From positions 509,996,263 to 510,060,262 of the forward strand of contig NC_058524.1 of NCBI RefSeq assembly GCF_904849725.1: a stretch of DNA of 64,000 nt, written 5' to 3'. The notes beneath the pieces are model-generated. The model was not told the DNA's origin. It did no database searches and was given only the letters and a program-made list of their open reading frames with translations. This document shows positions 21,914-32,907 of the stretch, piece by piece (positions within the stretch are counted from its first letter, which is position 1; each line of letters opens with the position of its first letter). The position numbers and the translations under genes were made by a program. The stretch comes from Hordeum vulgare subsp. vulgare (lineage: Eukaryota; Streptophyta; Magnoliopsida; Poales; Poaceae).

Positions 21914-23687
21914 TGATACGTCTCAAACGTATCTATAATTTTTTATGGTTTCATGCTGTTATCTTGTCATCTTTGGATGTTTTATGTACCTTTTATATCT
22001 TTTTTGGGACTAACTTATTAATTCAGTGCCAAGTGCCAGTTCCTGTTTTTTCAGTGTTTTTGGCTCTTTTCAGATCTGATTTTGGAACACAGTCCAAACG
22101 GAATAAAATCCCCAAAATGATTTTTTCCCGAACGGAAGAAGATCAGGGGGCTTGAGGGCCAAGCCAGGAGGGCTACAGGGGGCCCACAAGCCCCCTATCC
22201 ACCACCAGGGGGGCGGCCAGCAGGCTTGTGGCCTCCCTGCCGCCCCCCTGACCTAGTTCCTTCGCCTATATAGTCCCTAAAATACAGAAAAAAAATCAAG
22301 GGATCCACGAAAATACTTTTCCGCCGCCGCAAGCTTCCGTTTCAGTGAGATCTCATCTGGAGACCCTTCCTGGTGCCCTGCCGGAGGGGACTTTGGAGGT
22401 GGAGGGCTTCTACATCAACATCATCACCCCTCCAATGACTCGTGAGTAGTTCACTTCAGACCTACGGGTCTGTAGTTAGTAGCTAGATGGCTTCTTCTCT
22501 CTCTTGGATCTTCAATACAAAGTTCTCCATGATCTTCATGGAGATCTATCCGATGTAATCTTCTTTGGCGGTGTGTTTGTCGAGATCCGATGAATTGTGG
22601 ATTTGTGATCAGATTATCTATGATATGTATTTGAGTCTTTGCTGATTTCTTATATGCATGATTTGATATCCTTGTAAGTCTCTCCGAGTCTTGGGTTTTG
22701 TTTGGCCAACTAGATCTATGTTTTTGCAATGGGAGAAGTGCTCGGTTTTGGGTTCTTGCCGTGTGGTGACCTTTCCCAGTGACAGTAGGGGCAGCAAGGC
22801 ACACATCATGTCGTTTCCATCAAGGGTAACAAGGTGGGCTTTGTCGTAGATATGAGATTGTCCATCTACATCATGTCATCTTGCTTAAGGCGTTACTTTG
22901 TTCTTTTGGACTTAATACACTAGATGCATGGTGGATAGCGCTCGACGCGTGGAGTAATAGTAGTAGATGCAGAAAGTATCGGTCTACTTGTTTTGGACGT
23001 GATGCCTATAGATATAATCATTGCCATAAATGACGTCACAACTTTGCGCAGTTCTATCAATTGCTCGACAGTAATTTGTTCACCCACAGTCTACTTTCTT
23101 TCATGAGAGAAGCCACTAGTAAACACTACGACCCCCGGCTCTATTCACATCTATCGTTTCCACTTTCGCTTTCACTTTGCTTTGTTACTATGTTTCTTTT
23201 AGTTCTCACTTGGCAAACAATCTATAAGGGATTGACAACCCCTTCATAGCATTGGGAGCAAGCTTTTGTGTTTGTGCAGGCACTTGTGATACTCCTTCAC
23301 TGGATCAATACCTTGGTTCTCAAACTGAGGGAAATACTTACCACCGCTGCGCTACATCACCCTTTCCGCTTCGAGGGAACAACAACGCAAGGCTCCAAGG
23401 CCACGGGGGAAATCCTTTGCATATTTTCCTAGGAAGTCCCTTAAGGCGTAGCCATAGCAGAAGGATTCCTGGTGTCGTAGGTTCTCAAACTGAGGGAAAT
23501 ACTTACCACCGCTGCGCTACATCACCCTTTCCGCTTCAAGGGAACACCAACGCAAGGCTCCAAGGCCACGGGGGAAATCCTTTGCATATTTGCCTAGGAA
23601 GTCCCTTAAGGCGTAGCCGTAGCAGAAGGATTCCTGGTGCCGTAGCACGTTTCTGGCGCCATTGGAAGGTCTTTTGTTGCAGTAGCA
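21914..23687 (+). mobile_element. solo LTR (same superfamily as Gypsy-X/Y LTRs)
   Basis: Starts TGATACGTCTCAAACGTATC and ends TGTTGCAGTAGCA, 1774 bases, flanked by ATGGC (21909-21913) and ACGGC (23688-23692), a target duplication with one mismatch. The end region contains a 165-bp tandem duplication. Orientation is opposite to Gypsy-X and Gypsy-Y, which carry related LTRs. Confidence 0.75.
23315..23644 (+). repeat. 165-bp tandem duplication within the solo LTR
   Basis: Two adjacent units (23315-23479 and 23480-23644) both start GGTTCTCAAACTGAGGGAAA and end with GGATTCCTGGTGNCGTA. They differ at about six positions by eye. Confidence 0.9.
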
Positions 23688-23692
23688 ACGGC

Positions 23693-24413
23693 ACCCTAGG
23701 ATTCGGCTAGTCGTGGAATGTGATTGATTGGTGGTGGGGTTGTCAAAACTTTACTTTTCTGTTTGGGAACCGCCTATAGCATGTGTAGCGTGGAAGATGA
23801 TGAGAACTCTTAGTCATTGCGTTGACAATGAGGGCATGCCACCCAAAATTATTATCTCTATTTTCAAAGTTTGAGCTCTGGCACCTCTGCAAATCAATGT
23901 TTCCCTCTGCGAAGGGCCTGTCTATTTATGTTCCTGTTGAGTCATCCTCCTCTTATAAAAGCACCAATTAGAGAGCACCTCTGTCGTTTTTATGCTTTGC
24001 TTTTAACTGTGTTGAGTATGACTGTGACTGGATTTTCTTTGCCATGAATTACAATGTTTAGTCAGCCGTTGGTCTTCGAAGGTGCTCTGCATTTATGTTT
24101 TGCGGTCTCAGAAAGAGCTAGCGAGATACCATCTGTTCGTACTTCTTCATGATTGTTTTGATTAAAGTGTTGATGTTTGAGATTTATTATTATTTGCTCG
24201 CTAGCTGATTATGCCATTGATATGAGTTTACCGTGAGACCTAGATGTCATTTGCTTATGTGGTTTGCTTGTGATCTTGCTGAAATTCTGGTTATGAGTTA
24301 GACATAGTTGCAACAACAAGATCAAACAGAGTTCGTCAAAGTTTCTCTTTTGTCTGTTTCAGTTTGTCAACTCAATTGCTTGAGGACAAGCAAGGCTTTA
24401 AGCTTAGGGGAGT
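23693..24413 (+). other. Gypsy-1 3' non-coding region, second part, with polypurine tract
   Basis: Non-coding continuation of the element ending AAGCTTAGGGGAGT directly before the right LTR. The purine-rich stretch is the expected plus-strand primer. Confidence 0.7.
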
Positions 24414-25804
24414 TGATACGTCTCCGTCGTATCTACTTTTCCGAACTCTTTTTCCCTTGTTTTGGACTCTAACTTGCATGATTTGAATGGAACTAACCCG
24501 GACTAACGCTGTTTTCAGCAGAATTGCCATGGTGTTGTTTTTGTGGAGAAATAAAAGTTCCCGGAATGACCTGAAAAATTTACGGAGAATTTTCCTGGAA
24601 TTAATGAAAAATACCGGCGTAAAGATCCATCGGAGGAGGTGAGCCAATGGGCCACAAGCCCAGGAGGCGCGGCCACCCCCCCGGCCGCGCCTGGCAGGCT
24701 TGTGGGGCCCACAGAGCACCACCGCCTCCAATCTCAGCTCTATATATCCCATTTCGCCCGGAAAAAAATCAAGGAGAAGGATTCATCGCATTTTATGATA
24801 CGGAGGCGCCGCCACCTCCTGTTCTTCATCTGGAGGGCAGATCCGGAGTCCGTTCTGGGTTCAGGAGAGGGGAAATCGTCGCCATCGTCATCATCAACCT
24901 TCCTCCATCGCCAATTCCATGATGCTCTTCACCGTTCGTGAGTAATCACATCGTAGGCTTGCTGGACGGTGATGAGTTGGATGAGATCTATCATGTAATC
25001 AAGTTAGTTTTGACGGGGATTGATCCCTAGTATCCACTATGTTCTAAGATTAATGTTTCTACTACTTTTCCATGCTTAGTGCTTGTCACTAGGGCCCGAG
25101 TGCCATGATTTCAGATCTGAACCTATTATGTTGTCGCCAATATTTGTCTATTTTAGATCCTATCTTGCAAGTTGTAGTCACCTACTATGTGTTATGACCC
25201 GGCAACCCCGAAGTGACAATAGCCGGAACCACTCCCGGAGATGACCATAGTATGAGGAGTTCATGTATTCACCAAGTGTTAATGCGTTGGTCGGGTTCTT
25301 TATTAAAAGGAGAACCTTAATATCCCGTAGTTTCCATTAGGACCCCGTTGCCACGGGAGGGATGGACAATAGATGGCATGCAAGTTCTTTTCCCTAAGCA
25401 CGTATGACTACATACGGAATACATGCCTACATTACATTAACGAACGGGAGCTAGTTACATATCTCTCCGTGTTATAACTGTTACATGATGAATAGCATAC
25501 GGCATAATCATCCATCACCGATCCAATGCCTACGAGTCTTTTCCTACTGGTCCTTGCTACGTTACCTTGTTGCTACTGCTGTCACTTTGCTGCTACTGGT
25601 TACTGTTGCTATTGCTGCTATCATACTACTTTGCTACTCATACTTTGCTGCAGATATTAAATCTTTCAGGTGTGGTTGAATTGACAACTCAACTGCTAAT
25701 ACTTGATAATATTCTTTAGCTTCCCCTTGAGTCGAATCAATAAATTTGGGTTGAATACTCTACCCTTGAAAATTGTTGCGATCTCCTATACTTGTGGGTT
25801 ATGA
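24414..25804 (+). repeat. Gypsy-1 3' LTR
   Basis: Starts TGATACGTCTCCGTCG and ends GTGGGTTATGA, 1391 bases; the final TCA of the left LTR is TGA here. It aligns with the left LTR throughout, with scattered substitutions and small indels (for example near 25318). Confidence 0.9.
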
Positions 25805-25809
25805 CCCAC

Positions 25810-26690
25810 TCATTGGCATGCATGGCTTAGTCATCCCGCTACTCCCATAGTTCATAGTATTCTTCATTGTCATGATCTTCCAGTTGTGTCCAACAAAGAT
25901 GCTGCCACAGTTTGTGATGCCTACCAGCAAGACAAGAGTCACTAACTTTCGTTTTTAGAGTCGAGTCGTGTCGTTAAAACTCCACTTGAGCTTGTGTTTT
26001 CTGATGTATGGGGCCATGCCCAAACTTCTGTTAGTGGTCATAACTATTATGTCAGTTTTTATTGATGCTTATAGTCGTTTTACTTGCCTTTACCTTATCA
26101 AGCACAAATCTGATGTGTTCGATGTTTTCCTCCAATTGCAAGCTCATGTTGAGCATCTTCTTAAGCATAAAATTATCCATGTTCAGTCCGATTGGGGGGG
26201 GGGGGGTGGGTGGGTATCACAACCTTAGTGCGTTCTTTAATAATCTTGGGATTTGACACCGTGTGTCTTGTCCCCATACACATCATCCGAATGGCGCAAC
26301 CGAATGTAAGCATCGTCATATCATTGAAACTAGCATCACTCTACTTGATCATGCATTGGTACCTTTCTGCTTTTGGAGTGATGTAGTTTTGACAGCCTGT
26401 TTTCTCATAAATAGGCTTCCTACACGACTCCTTGGGACAAAAACACCACTTTAACTCTTGCTTAATGGATCTCCAGATTATACCTTTCTCAAAGTCTTTG
26501 GGTGTGCATGCTGGCCTCATCTTCGCCCTTATAACAAGCATAAGCTTGAGTATAGGTCCAAACTTTGTGTCTTTCTTGGGTATAACTCTCTTCACAAAGG
26601 GTACACGTGTCTTCATATTCCGTCTAGCCGTGTTTACATCTCGCGTGATGTTGTATTTGATGAGAATGTGTTCCCATTTTGATCTCTTTT
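25810..26690 (+). pseudogene. copia integrase remnant, second part of the interrupted element
   Basis: Directly after the duplicated CCCAC the sequence resumes with integrase similarity: LELVFSDVWGHAQTS (first catalytic Asp), FIDAYSRFTCLYLIKHKSD, IIHVQSDWGG (second Asp), then HTHHPNGATECKHRH (the third catalytic site, normally NGxxERKHRH). FWSDVVLTACFLINRLPTR and FLKVFGCACWPHLRPYNKHK follow. Several frameshifts and stops separate these blocks, and a run of 13 G occupies the place of the codons after DWGG. No reverse transcriptase follows, so the element is truncated at about 27020. Confidence 0.75.
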
Positions 26691-27020
26691 ACTACCTTCC
26701 GCTCCTCCGGCATCACCTTCCACCTCTCCACTGCTTGCTTAGTTTGTTGATATTGCATACTCTCCTGTGTTGTTTCCTAATCATACTGCAGGTACATGTC
26801 GTGGAGCCCATCTTGAGCTGCTGGAGGAACAGGAGCCGTCACCTGATCCCGATGTGAGTAGCAGTCCTGTGCATGCGCCATGCATGCTTCGGCCGCCCTC
26901 GCCTGTGTCGGCTGCCACTCGACCAGCCTCCTCTGTGTTGGACGAGTCCGTGCCAACCTCACCTGGGCCGGTTGAGACAGCCCGAGACCGACGCTCCAGA
27001 AGATTCCCCTTTTGTCCCAT
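26691..27020 (+). pseudogene. copia linker between integrase and missing reverse transcriptase
   Basis: A Pro/Ser-rich low-complexity stretch of the kind that separates integrase and reverse transcriptase in copia elements. Similarity fades near 27020, where the composition changes to that of a long gypsy LTR. Confidence 0.4.
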
Positions 27021-28404
27021 TGTCGTCGTCCGATTTATTTGGTAGTTGCACTCATCATCGCATCATTCGCATCATCTTCATTGCATCATTACTCCGTTAC
27101 CGCCTGTTTTCAAAATCTGCATCCGTTATTAGTTGCTGGTTCTCTCCGTTTTATAGTTGACCGTTTGAGACCAACCACACACGCACGCGCCCGCGACATC
27201 GTTAAACTCTATCACCGGGTTGCCGTTTTCCCTCTCATCCCCGCCTAGCTCCTCTGCACACTGCACCGACCTGCACGCACCCTAGTCCAGAAACCTTCCG
27301 AAACCCGAACCGGATGCCCGTGACCGTTGGGTCCGAATCAACCCCGTTTTACCACAAACCGTCATCGGTTTGTTCATGGGACCCCTAACCTATTTAATGG
27401 AGACCGCCCGATTTAGATCAGAGGGTCTGGACCTATTAAAACCTGTTATTTATATGCGAATGTAGACCTACCCTTACCCCACATGTTATAAGTAGATGCC
27501 AACCCTAAATTATAGGAAGCTTGTCCCAATCCTCCCAGCCGCCGCCATAAGCCTCTGGTTTCCTCCTCGATTTCCCCTCCTCGCAAATCCCATTGAACCT
27601 CCTCGCCATGCGTCTCCAGCCGACGCCCTCGGCAGCGCTCGCAGGCGAGCGAGCACCAGTAGCAGCAACTCCGGGCGAAGCCCCTGCGCCTAGGGACCTT
27701 CTCCTTACCGTGCTCCCTCTCCCTTCTCTCCTTCCTTCTTCGTTTCCAGTCTCTCTCTCTAGTCTCTCTTTCTGTCTCTAGGAGCACCACGCCATGGCTC
27801 TAGCTTGGCTTGGGGTCCCATCATCGTCCTCTTCTGGAAGTGCAGTAGCAGCGTCGGCTCGGCCCTGCCGCCAAGCTGCCGCATCGGAGCTCCACCATCT
27901 ACCCCGTCCCAAGCACCCGACACCTGTGCGCATGCCTCTCTGACCTGCCGCAGGCCGACGAGCCGCCGGCACATAGTAGCACGGGAGGAACTCCGTGTCA
28001 CCAATGTCCGAGGCAGCAAGTACGACGCCAGCCCCTGTCCTCTCTCTCTCTTTCTTCTCCCCTTCTACTATTTTTCCCTCTCTCTGAATTCTCTCTTCTC
28101 CTGTTCTTTTTTCAGACATCTGCAACGCCATGGACGAGCCCCTGCAGCCCCCGTTCGCCGGAGCTCCCCGTCGCCCCGCTCCTGATCCGGCGATCTGCAG
28201 CCGGATCCCCAGTCCCTCAGCTGGATCCGGCCGGCCCTAGCAGAACCTTCCATTCTCGGCCTCCGAGCCCGCTGTCTTCGCCGGAGCATCACGCCGCCGA
28301 CCCCTAGTTCCCCGTTGTAAGCAGCCCTCCCGATGTGATACTTTGATTTTGATCTGTTCTGCCTGTTCGGGTTAATTAGATTAGCCACTAGATTGCACCA
28401 CGAG

Positions 28405-28500
28405 CAGGTCCCTAGCCGAGCTGGTTAGTGCATTCAGAGTCCACCCAAAGGGTCCTGGATTCGATTCCAGAGCGCCCCAGTAATTTTGGTTGTTTTTTCT
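28405..28500 (+). other. tRNA-like (Pol III promoter-like) segment in LTR-W
   Basis: TAGCCGAGCTGG (28413-28424) fits the A-box consensus. GGATTCGATTCC (28457-28468) fits the B-box with one change and forms a perfect 5-bp T-arm stem (CTGGA/TCCAG). A T-run follows at 28492-28499. The acceptor arms do not pair, so it is not a functional tRNA gene. Confidence 0.6.
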
Positions 28501-28579
28501 ATTTTATCTGGTATATAAATATCCTCACGTGCATACCTCATTGAGATCCGAATCCCATTGATCATCAGGTACTAATTGT

Positions 28580-28655
28580 AGTCAAGCTCGTCTATGTGTT
28601 TGACTGCAACTAGGACGTATTGGGTTCGATTCCCACGTATGCCGATTTTTGTCAT
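28580..28655 (+). other. second tRNA-like segment in LTR-W
   Basis: GGGTTCGATTCCC (28622-28634) matches the B-box/T-arm, followed by CGATTTTTG. The A-box half is poorly conserved (about 28580-28595). It lies about 165 bp after the first tRNA-like segment. Confidence 0.4.
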
Positions 28656-30836
28656 CTTTTCCCTTTTGTCGGGCACATACACACTCAGCTCCTTAGACTG
28701 ATTTCAGTCCTGGGCCACTACAGCTTGCAGTAATTCGGCCATTGTTGTGTTTTTTTAGTGCTTACCTGAGGACAAATTTACTAGTTGAGTAGAAAGATGC
28801 AGGTTTTTAAAATGTCAATATTTTTCAAACCGTGCATCGAATCGAAATAAGTTCAATATGTAACTTGGCTAGAACTTCGTGTAGAATAATAGTTTTCATC
28901 TCTCATGCATGATAAAAACGGCTAAGCTTGATGTTTGTATCAGATTGTGAGTCGTGCCGTGCTAATACCGTTTTACCCGTAACTTTTGAACCATAGCTCA
29001 GTTGGAGATGTGTCATATATGTAAATGGACCAGAATGACGAGTAGAATCATGTGAACCACTTTGTTTTGCCATTTAAAAAACATAAAATGTGATTAGGAC
29101 AGCTCTGGACAGATTTAAAACTTAACACATGTGGTCATTTCACAGATGCTATATGTCGTTTGCGGCCTCATTTAAAATGCCTAGATAGGTAGTTTAATTT
29201 GTGCTTCACCCCTTGCCATGTTAGCAACATTTTAATTTTGCTGTGTTAATAAACGGGAGTGAACTAAGTAATTTAACGCGGAGTTTCGTCAATATGCAAC
29301 TCGTTGCATATTGAACTTCACTTAAGGTGTAGAGTTTGCGTGATGTGAATTGCCATGTCTTGCATATTTGAAACTGATCATGCATCATATTAGGGTGTGC
29401 ATAATGTCATGGATGTGCCGTGGTGAATATTTGTGTTGATGCTTGTTTCCGGTTTTCTCCGTCTCGATAGAGTTCCGCAAGCGTGTCGGAATGTGAGGAC
29501 CCGTTCGACTATGTCGGTCCGTCTGCTTCACGGAGTCACTCTTCTTCCAAGCGGGATCTCAGGCAAGATGACCATTTCCCCAGATATCATTACTATCATT
29601 GCCATGGTAGTTTTATCGTTTCTATCATTATGTCTTGCTGCCTACCACCTATTAAATGTCAGCCTCTCAACATTGCCATGAAAACCTTCAACCTGTTCAC
29701 AACCTAGCAAACCACTGATTGGCTATGTTTCCGCTTCCTTAACCATGTGTTAGTGCTGCTAGTTGCAGGTGCAGTTGCTTCCATGTGATAACATGGGTTC
29801 CTTGTTATATCACCATATTAATTGCTACTTAATTTAATGCACCTATATACTTGGTAAAAGGTGGAAGGCTCGTCCTTTCTAGCCTGGTGTTTTGTTCCAC
29901 CTTTGCCACCTTAGTTTCGGTTACCGGTGTTATGTTCCATAAATGAGCGCTCCTAACATGCTTGGGGTTGTTATGAGGACCCCTAGATTCTCGTTTTAGG
30001 ATAAAGCTCGTTTGGCAAGGCCCAACATTGGTACTACATTTGTCCAACATAATAATACTGTTAATACTGAAAAGCATAGGGCGTCATGAACCCGAGGAGT
30101 AATTCTACATAATACAGGGAGGGCCAGTGCTGATGGTGCTGGTCCAAAATAGAGCATCTTATTAACGCTACCCAGGGAAACTCGGCATTTGGCGTGGTTA
30201 CCATCGCTCATCCGTCGTGTCTTGAGAACGAGATACACGACTCCTATCGGGATCGTCGACACGCCGGGTGGCCTTGCTGGACTTGTTTTACCTTTATCGA
30301 GTGTGTCGTGCGAGGGATTCCGAGGATGCTTTGAGCTAAACTCGAGGTTGAGGTTTTCCAATAGGGATATGAGGAGATCACGGGTTTCCTTGATCGAGGT
30401 CATTCCGTCGCAGTGTGTGGTAGTTTGTGATGGACTAGTTGGAGCACCCCTGCAGGGTTAAATCTTTCGGGAAGCCGTGCCCGCGGTTATGTGGCAACGT
30501 GGAAACTTTGTTTAACACTGGTTCTAGACAACTTGAAGTTAACTTAATTAAAATATGCCAACTGAGTGCGTAACCATGACTGTCTCTTTCACGAGTTCCT
30601 TCTCTGATCGAGGACACGGTGGGGTTATGTTTGACGTAAGTACGTGTTCAGGATCTTTCATTTGATCATCAGTAGTTCACATCCGCTATGCGTAGATCTT
30701 CCCCCCTCTTTATTCTTGTAATCGTAATTTAGCCACCAAATAAAATCTTAGTCGCTTGTTGCAGCCGCACCACTTAACCTTACCTCACCCATTAAGCTTT
30801 GCTAGTCTTGATACCTTTGGAAATGAGATTGCTGAG

Positions 30837-32345
30837 TGCTACCTCTTGAGCGTGCGTTGGTTTTTTCCCTTGAAGAGGAAAGGGTGATGCAGCACAGTAG
30901 CAGTAAGTATTTCCGTTAGTTTGAGAACCAAGGTATCAATCCAGTAGGAGTATCAAGACGAAGCACCAATGTACCTGCGCAAAAACAGCAAACTTGCACC
31001 CAACGCTACAATGGGGTTGTCAATCCCTTCACGATTGATTGCAAGGTGAGAACTGAAGGCGGAAATTGCAACAAAGTAAAAGTGTAGTGCTAAAAATATG
31101 ATGTGAAGTAGACCCGGGGGCCATAGTGTTCACTAGAGGCTTCTCTCAAGATAGAAAATATTATGGTGGGTGAATGAATTACTGTCGAGCAATTGATAGA
31201 ACCGCGCAAAGTCATGACGATATCTAAGGCAATGATCATACATATAGGCATCATGTCCGAGACAAGTAGACTGATACTTTCTGCATCTACTACTATTAGT
31301 CCACACATCGACCACTATCCAGCATGCATCTAGTGTATTGAGTTCATGAAAAATAGAGTAACGCCTTAAGCAAGATGACATGATGTAGATGGATAAATTC
31401 ATGCAATAGATATAAACCCCATATTTTTACCCTTGATGGCAACAACATGATGCGTGCCTTGCTACCACTTCTATCACTGGGTGAGGTCACCGCACGGTAT
31501 GAACCAAAAGCAAGCACTTCTCCCATTGCAAGAATCATAGATCAAGTTGGCCAAACAAAACCCACAACTCGAAGAGAATTACAAGGATATGAAATCATGC
31601 ATATAAGAGATCAGAAGAAACTCAAATAAGATTCATAGATAATCTGATCACAAATCCACAATTCATCGGATCTAGACAAACACACCGCAAAAGAAGATTA
31701 CATCGGATAGATCTCCATGAAGATCATGGAGAACTTAATATTGAAGATCCAAGAGAGAGAAGAAGCCATCTAGCTACTAGTTATGGACCCGAAGGTCTGT
31801 GGTGAACTACTCACGCATCATCGGAGAGGCAATGGTGTTGATGAAGAAGCCCTCCATATCCGAGTCCCCCCTCCGACAGGGCACCAGAACGTGCCCCAGA
31901 TGGGATCTTGCGGAGACGGAAGCTTGCGGCGGCGGAAAAGTATTTTCGTTGATCTCTCTCGTGGTTTTGGATTTTTCAGGGATTTATATGCGGAAGAAGT
32001 AGCGCACAGGAGCCACACGGGCCCCACAAGCCTGCTAGGTGCGGCCCCCCAGGCCGCGCCTAGGGGTCTTGTGACCTCCCCCGGGGTCCTTTGCCTTGGT
32101 TCTCAAGTTCCCCGCGTATCTTCTGTTCCGGAAAAAATCTTTTCGGAGGTTTTATTCTGTTTGGACTCCATTTAATATTCTCTTCCGAAAAGGGTCCAAA
32201 ACACGGAAAAAATAGGAACTGGCACTTGGCACTGAGTTAATAAGTTAGTCCCAAAAAATATATAAAAGGCATACAAAACATCCAAAGTTTGACAAGATAA
32301 TAACATGGAACCATAAAAAATTATAGATACGTTGGAGACGTATCA
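30837..32345 (-). mobile_element. solo LTR inserted in LTR-W
   Basis: Flanked by CTGAG on both sides (30832-30836 and 32346-32350). In plus orientation it starts TGCTACCTCTTGAGCG and ends GGAGACGTATCA, i.e. TGATACGTCTCC at its 5' end on the minus strand. It has 1509 bases, no coding region, and is clearly the same family as the Gypsy-X LTR at 32908-34418. Confidence 0.85.
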
Positions 32346-32753
32346 CTGAGTCCCCTATGGCTCACAGATTACAACAACACCAGTTGCAGGTACATGTAAA
32401 GGTTACTTGACGTGAGCGCGATGATTGTTCATTTGGAGTTTCTTCTTCTTCTTCTTCTTCGATCTAGGATGGATTCCAAGCCGGCAGACTGGGATAGCAA
32501 GGATGGACGTCGTTCTTTTCCCATTTGTTTTCGTCCGTAGTCGGGCCCTGCTCTTCTTTGTGATATTTAGGTATTGTACTGATGTGACTCTGATGTAGCT
32601 TGTGGCGAGTGTAAGCCAATTCCATATACTCTTCTCTTTAGTACATGTACTTGTAACGATATCCATTCTTGTGAAACGACGAGATGCGGTTCTATCCCTG
32701 TCGAGACCCTCGTGCCAAAATAAGGATAGGATCGCATCTTGGGCGTTACAAGT

Positions 32754-32765
32754 TGGTATCAGAGC
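32754..32765 (+). promoter_or_regulatory. primer-binding site (initiator tRNA-Met) of the LTR-W element
   Basis: TGGTATCAGAGC starts 4 bases after the LTR end at 32750, the canonical gypsy/copia Met primer site. Confidence 0.8.
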
Positions 32766-32907
32766 AGTACCAACCTAGGAGCCCCCTTGATTGATCGAAC
32801 TTGGCCGAGTCATATCTAGTGAAAAACTGATTTGAGTCTTAGTTATATCGGTGAGTAGTGCTACGTCAATAGAAGTCCTTCCCCGGAAGTGGTGCCAGAG
32901 ATCCTTC

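Larger units (their letters stand above)
11307..25804 (+). mobile_element. Gypsy-1: Athila-like LTR retrotransposon, gag-protease only
   Basis: Two LTRs in the same orientation (11307-12687 and 24414-25804) are flanked by the duplicated target CCCAC (11302-11306 and 25805-25809) inside the copia pol gene. After the left LTR comes a primer site matching tRNA-Asp, then gag, an aspartic protease and an extra Athila-like frame. There is no reverse transcriptase or integrase anywhere in its own sequence, so it must depend on enzymes supplied elsewhere. Two solo LTRs (13565-17147 and 21914-23687) are inserted in it. Its LTRs differ by several percent by eye, clearly more than those of the BARE-like element. 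It resembles the Triticeae Sabrina type, but that name is from memory. Confidence 0.85.
27021..32750 (+). mobile_element. LTR-W: long LTR of a gypsy element, interrupted by a solo LTR
   Basis: The right end CATCTTGGGCGTTACA is directly followed by AGTTGGTATCAGAGC, a primer site for initiator tRNA-Met, so this is the 3' end of a 5' LTR in plus orientation. The left boundary is not resolved; composition changes from copia to LTR-like near 27020 and the expected TGTAAC start is not seen, so it may be truncated. It contains CATC-rich sequence (27050-27110), a C-rich segment, two tRNA-like segments (28405-28640) and (CTT)n at about 32439-32460. No coding frame is supported. The element's internal part runs 32751-32907, then Gypsy-X is inserted. 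Confidence 0.6.

Noticed and set aside
28405..28480. A functional tRNA gene
   Set aside because: A- and B-boxes and the T-arm fit, but the acceptor strands (AGGTCCC and GCGCCCC) do not pair.
32403..32666. Minus-strand frame with a poly-Lys tail
   Set aside because: The Lys run is the (CTT)n microsatellite near the LTR-W end read on the other strand.
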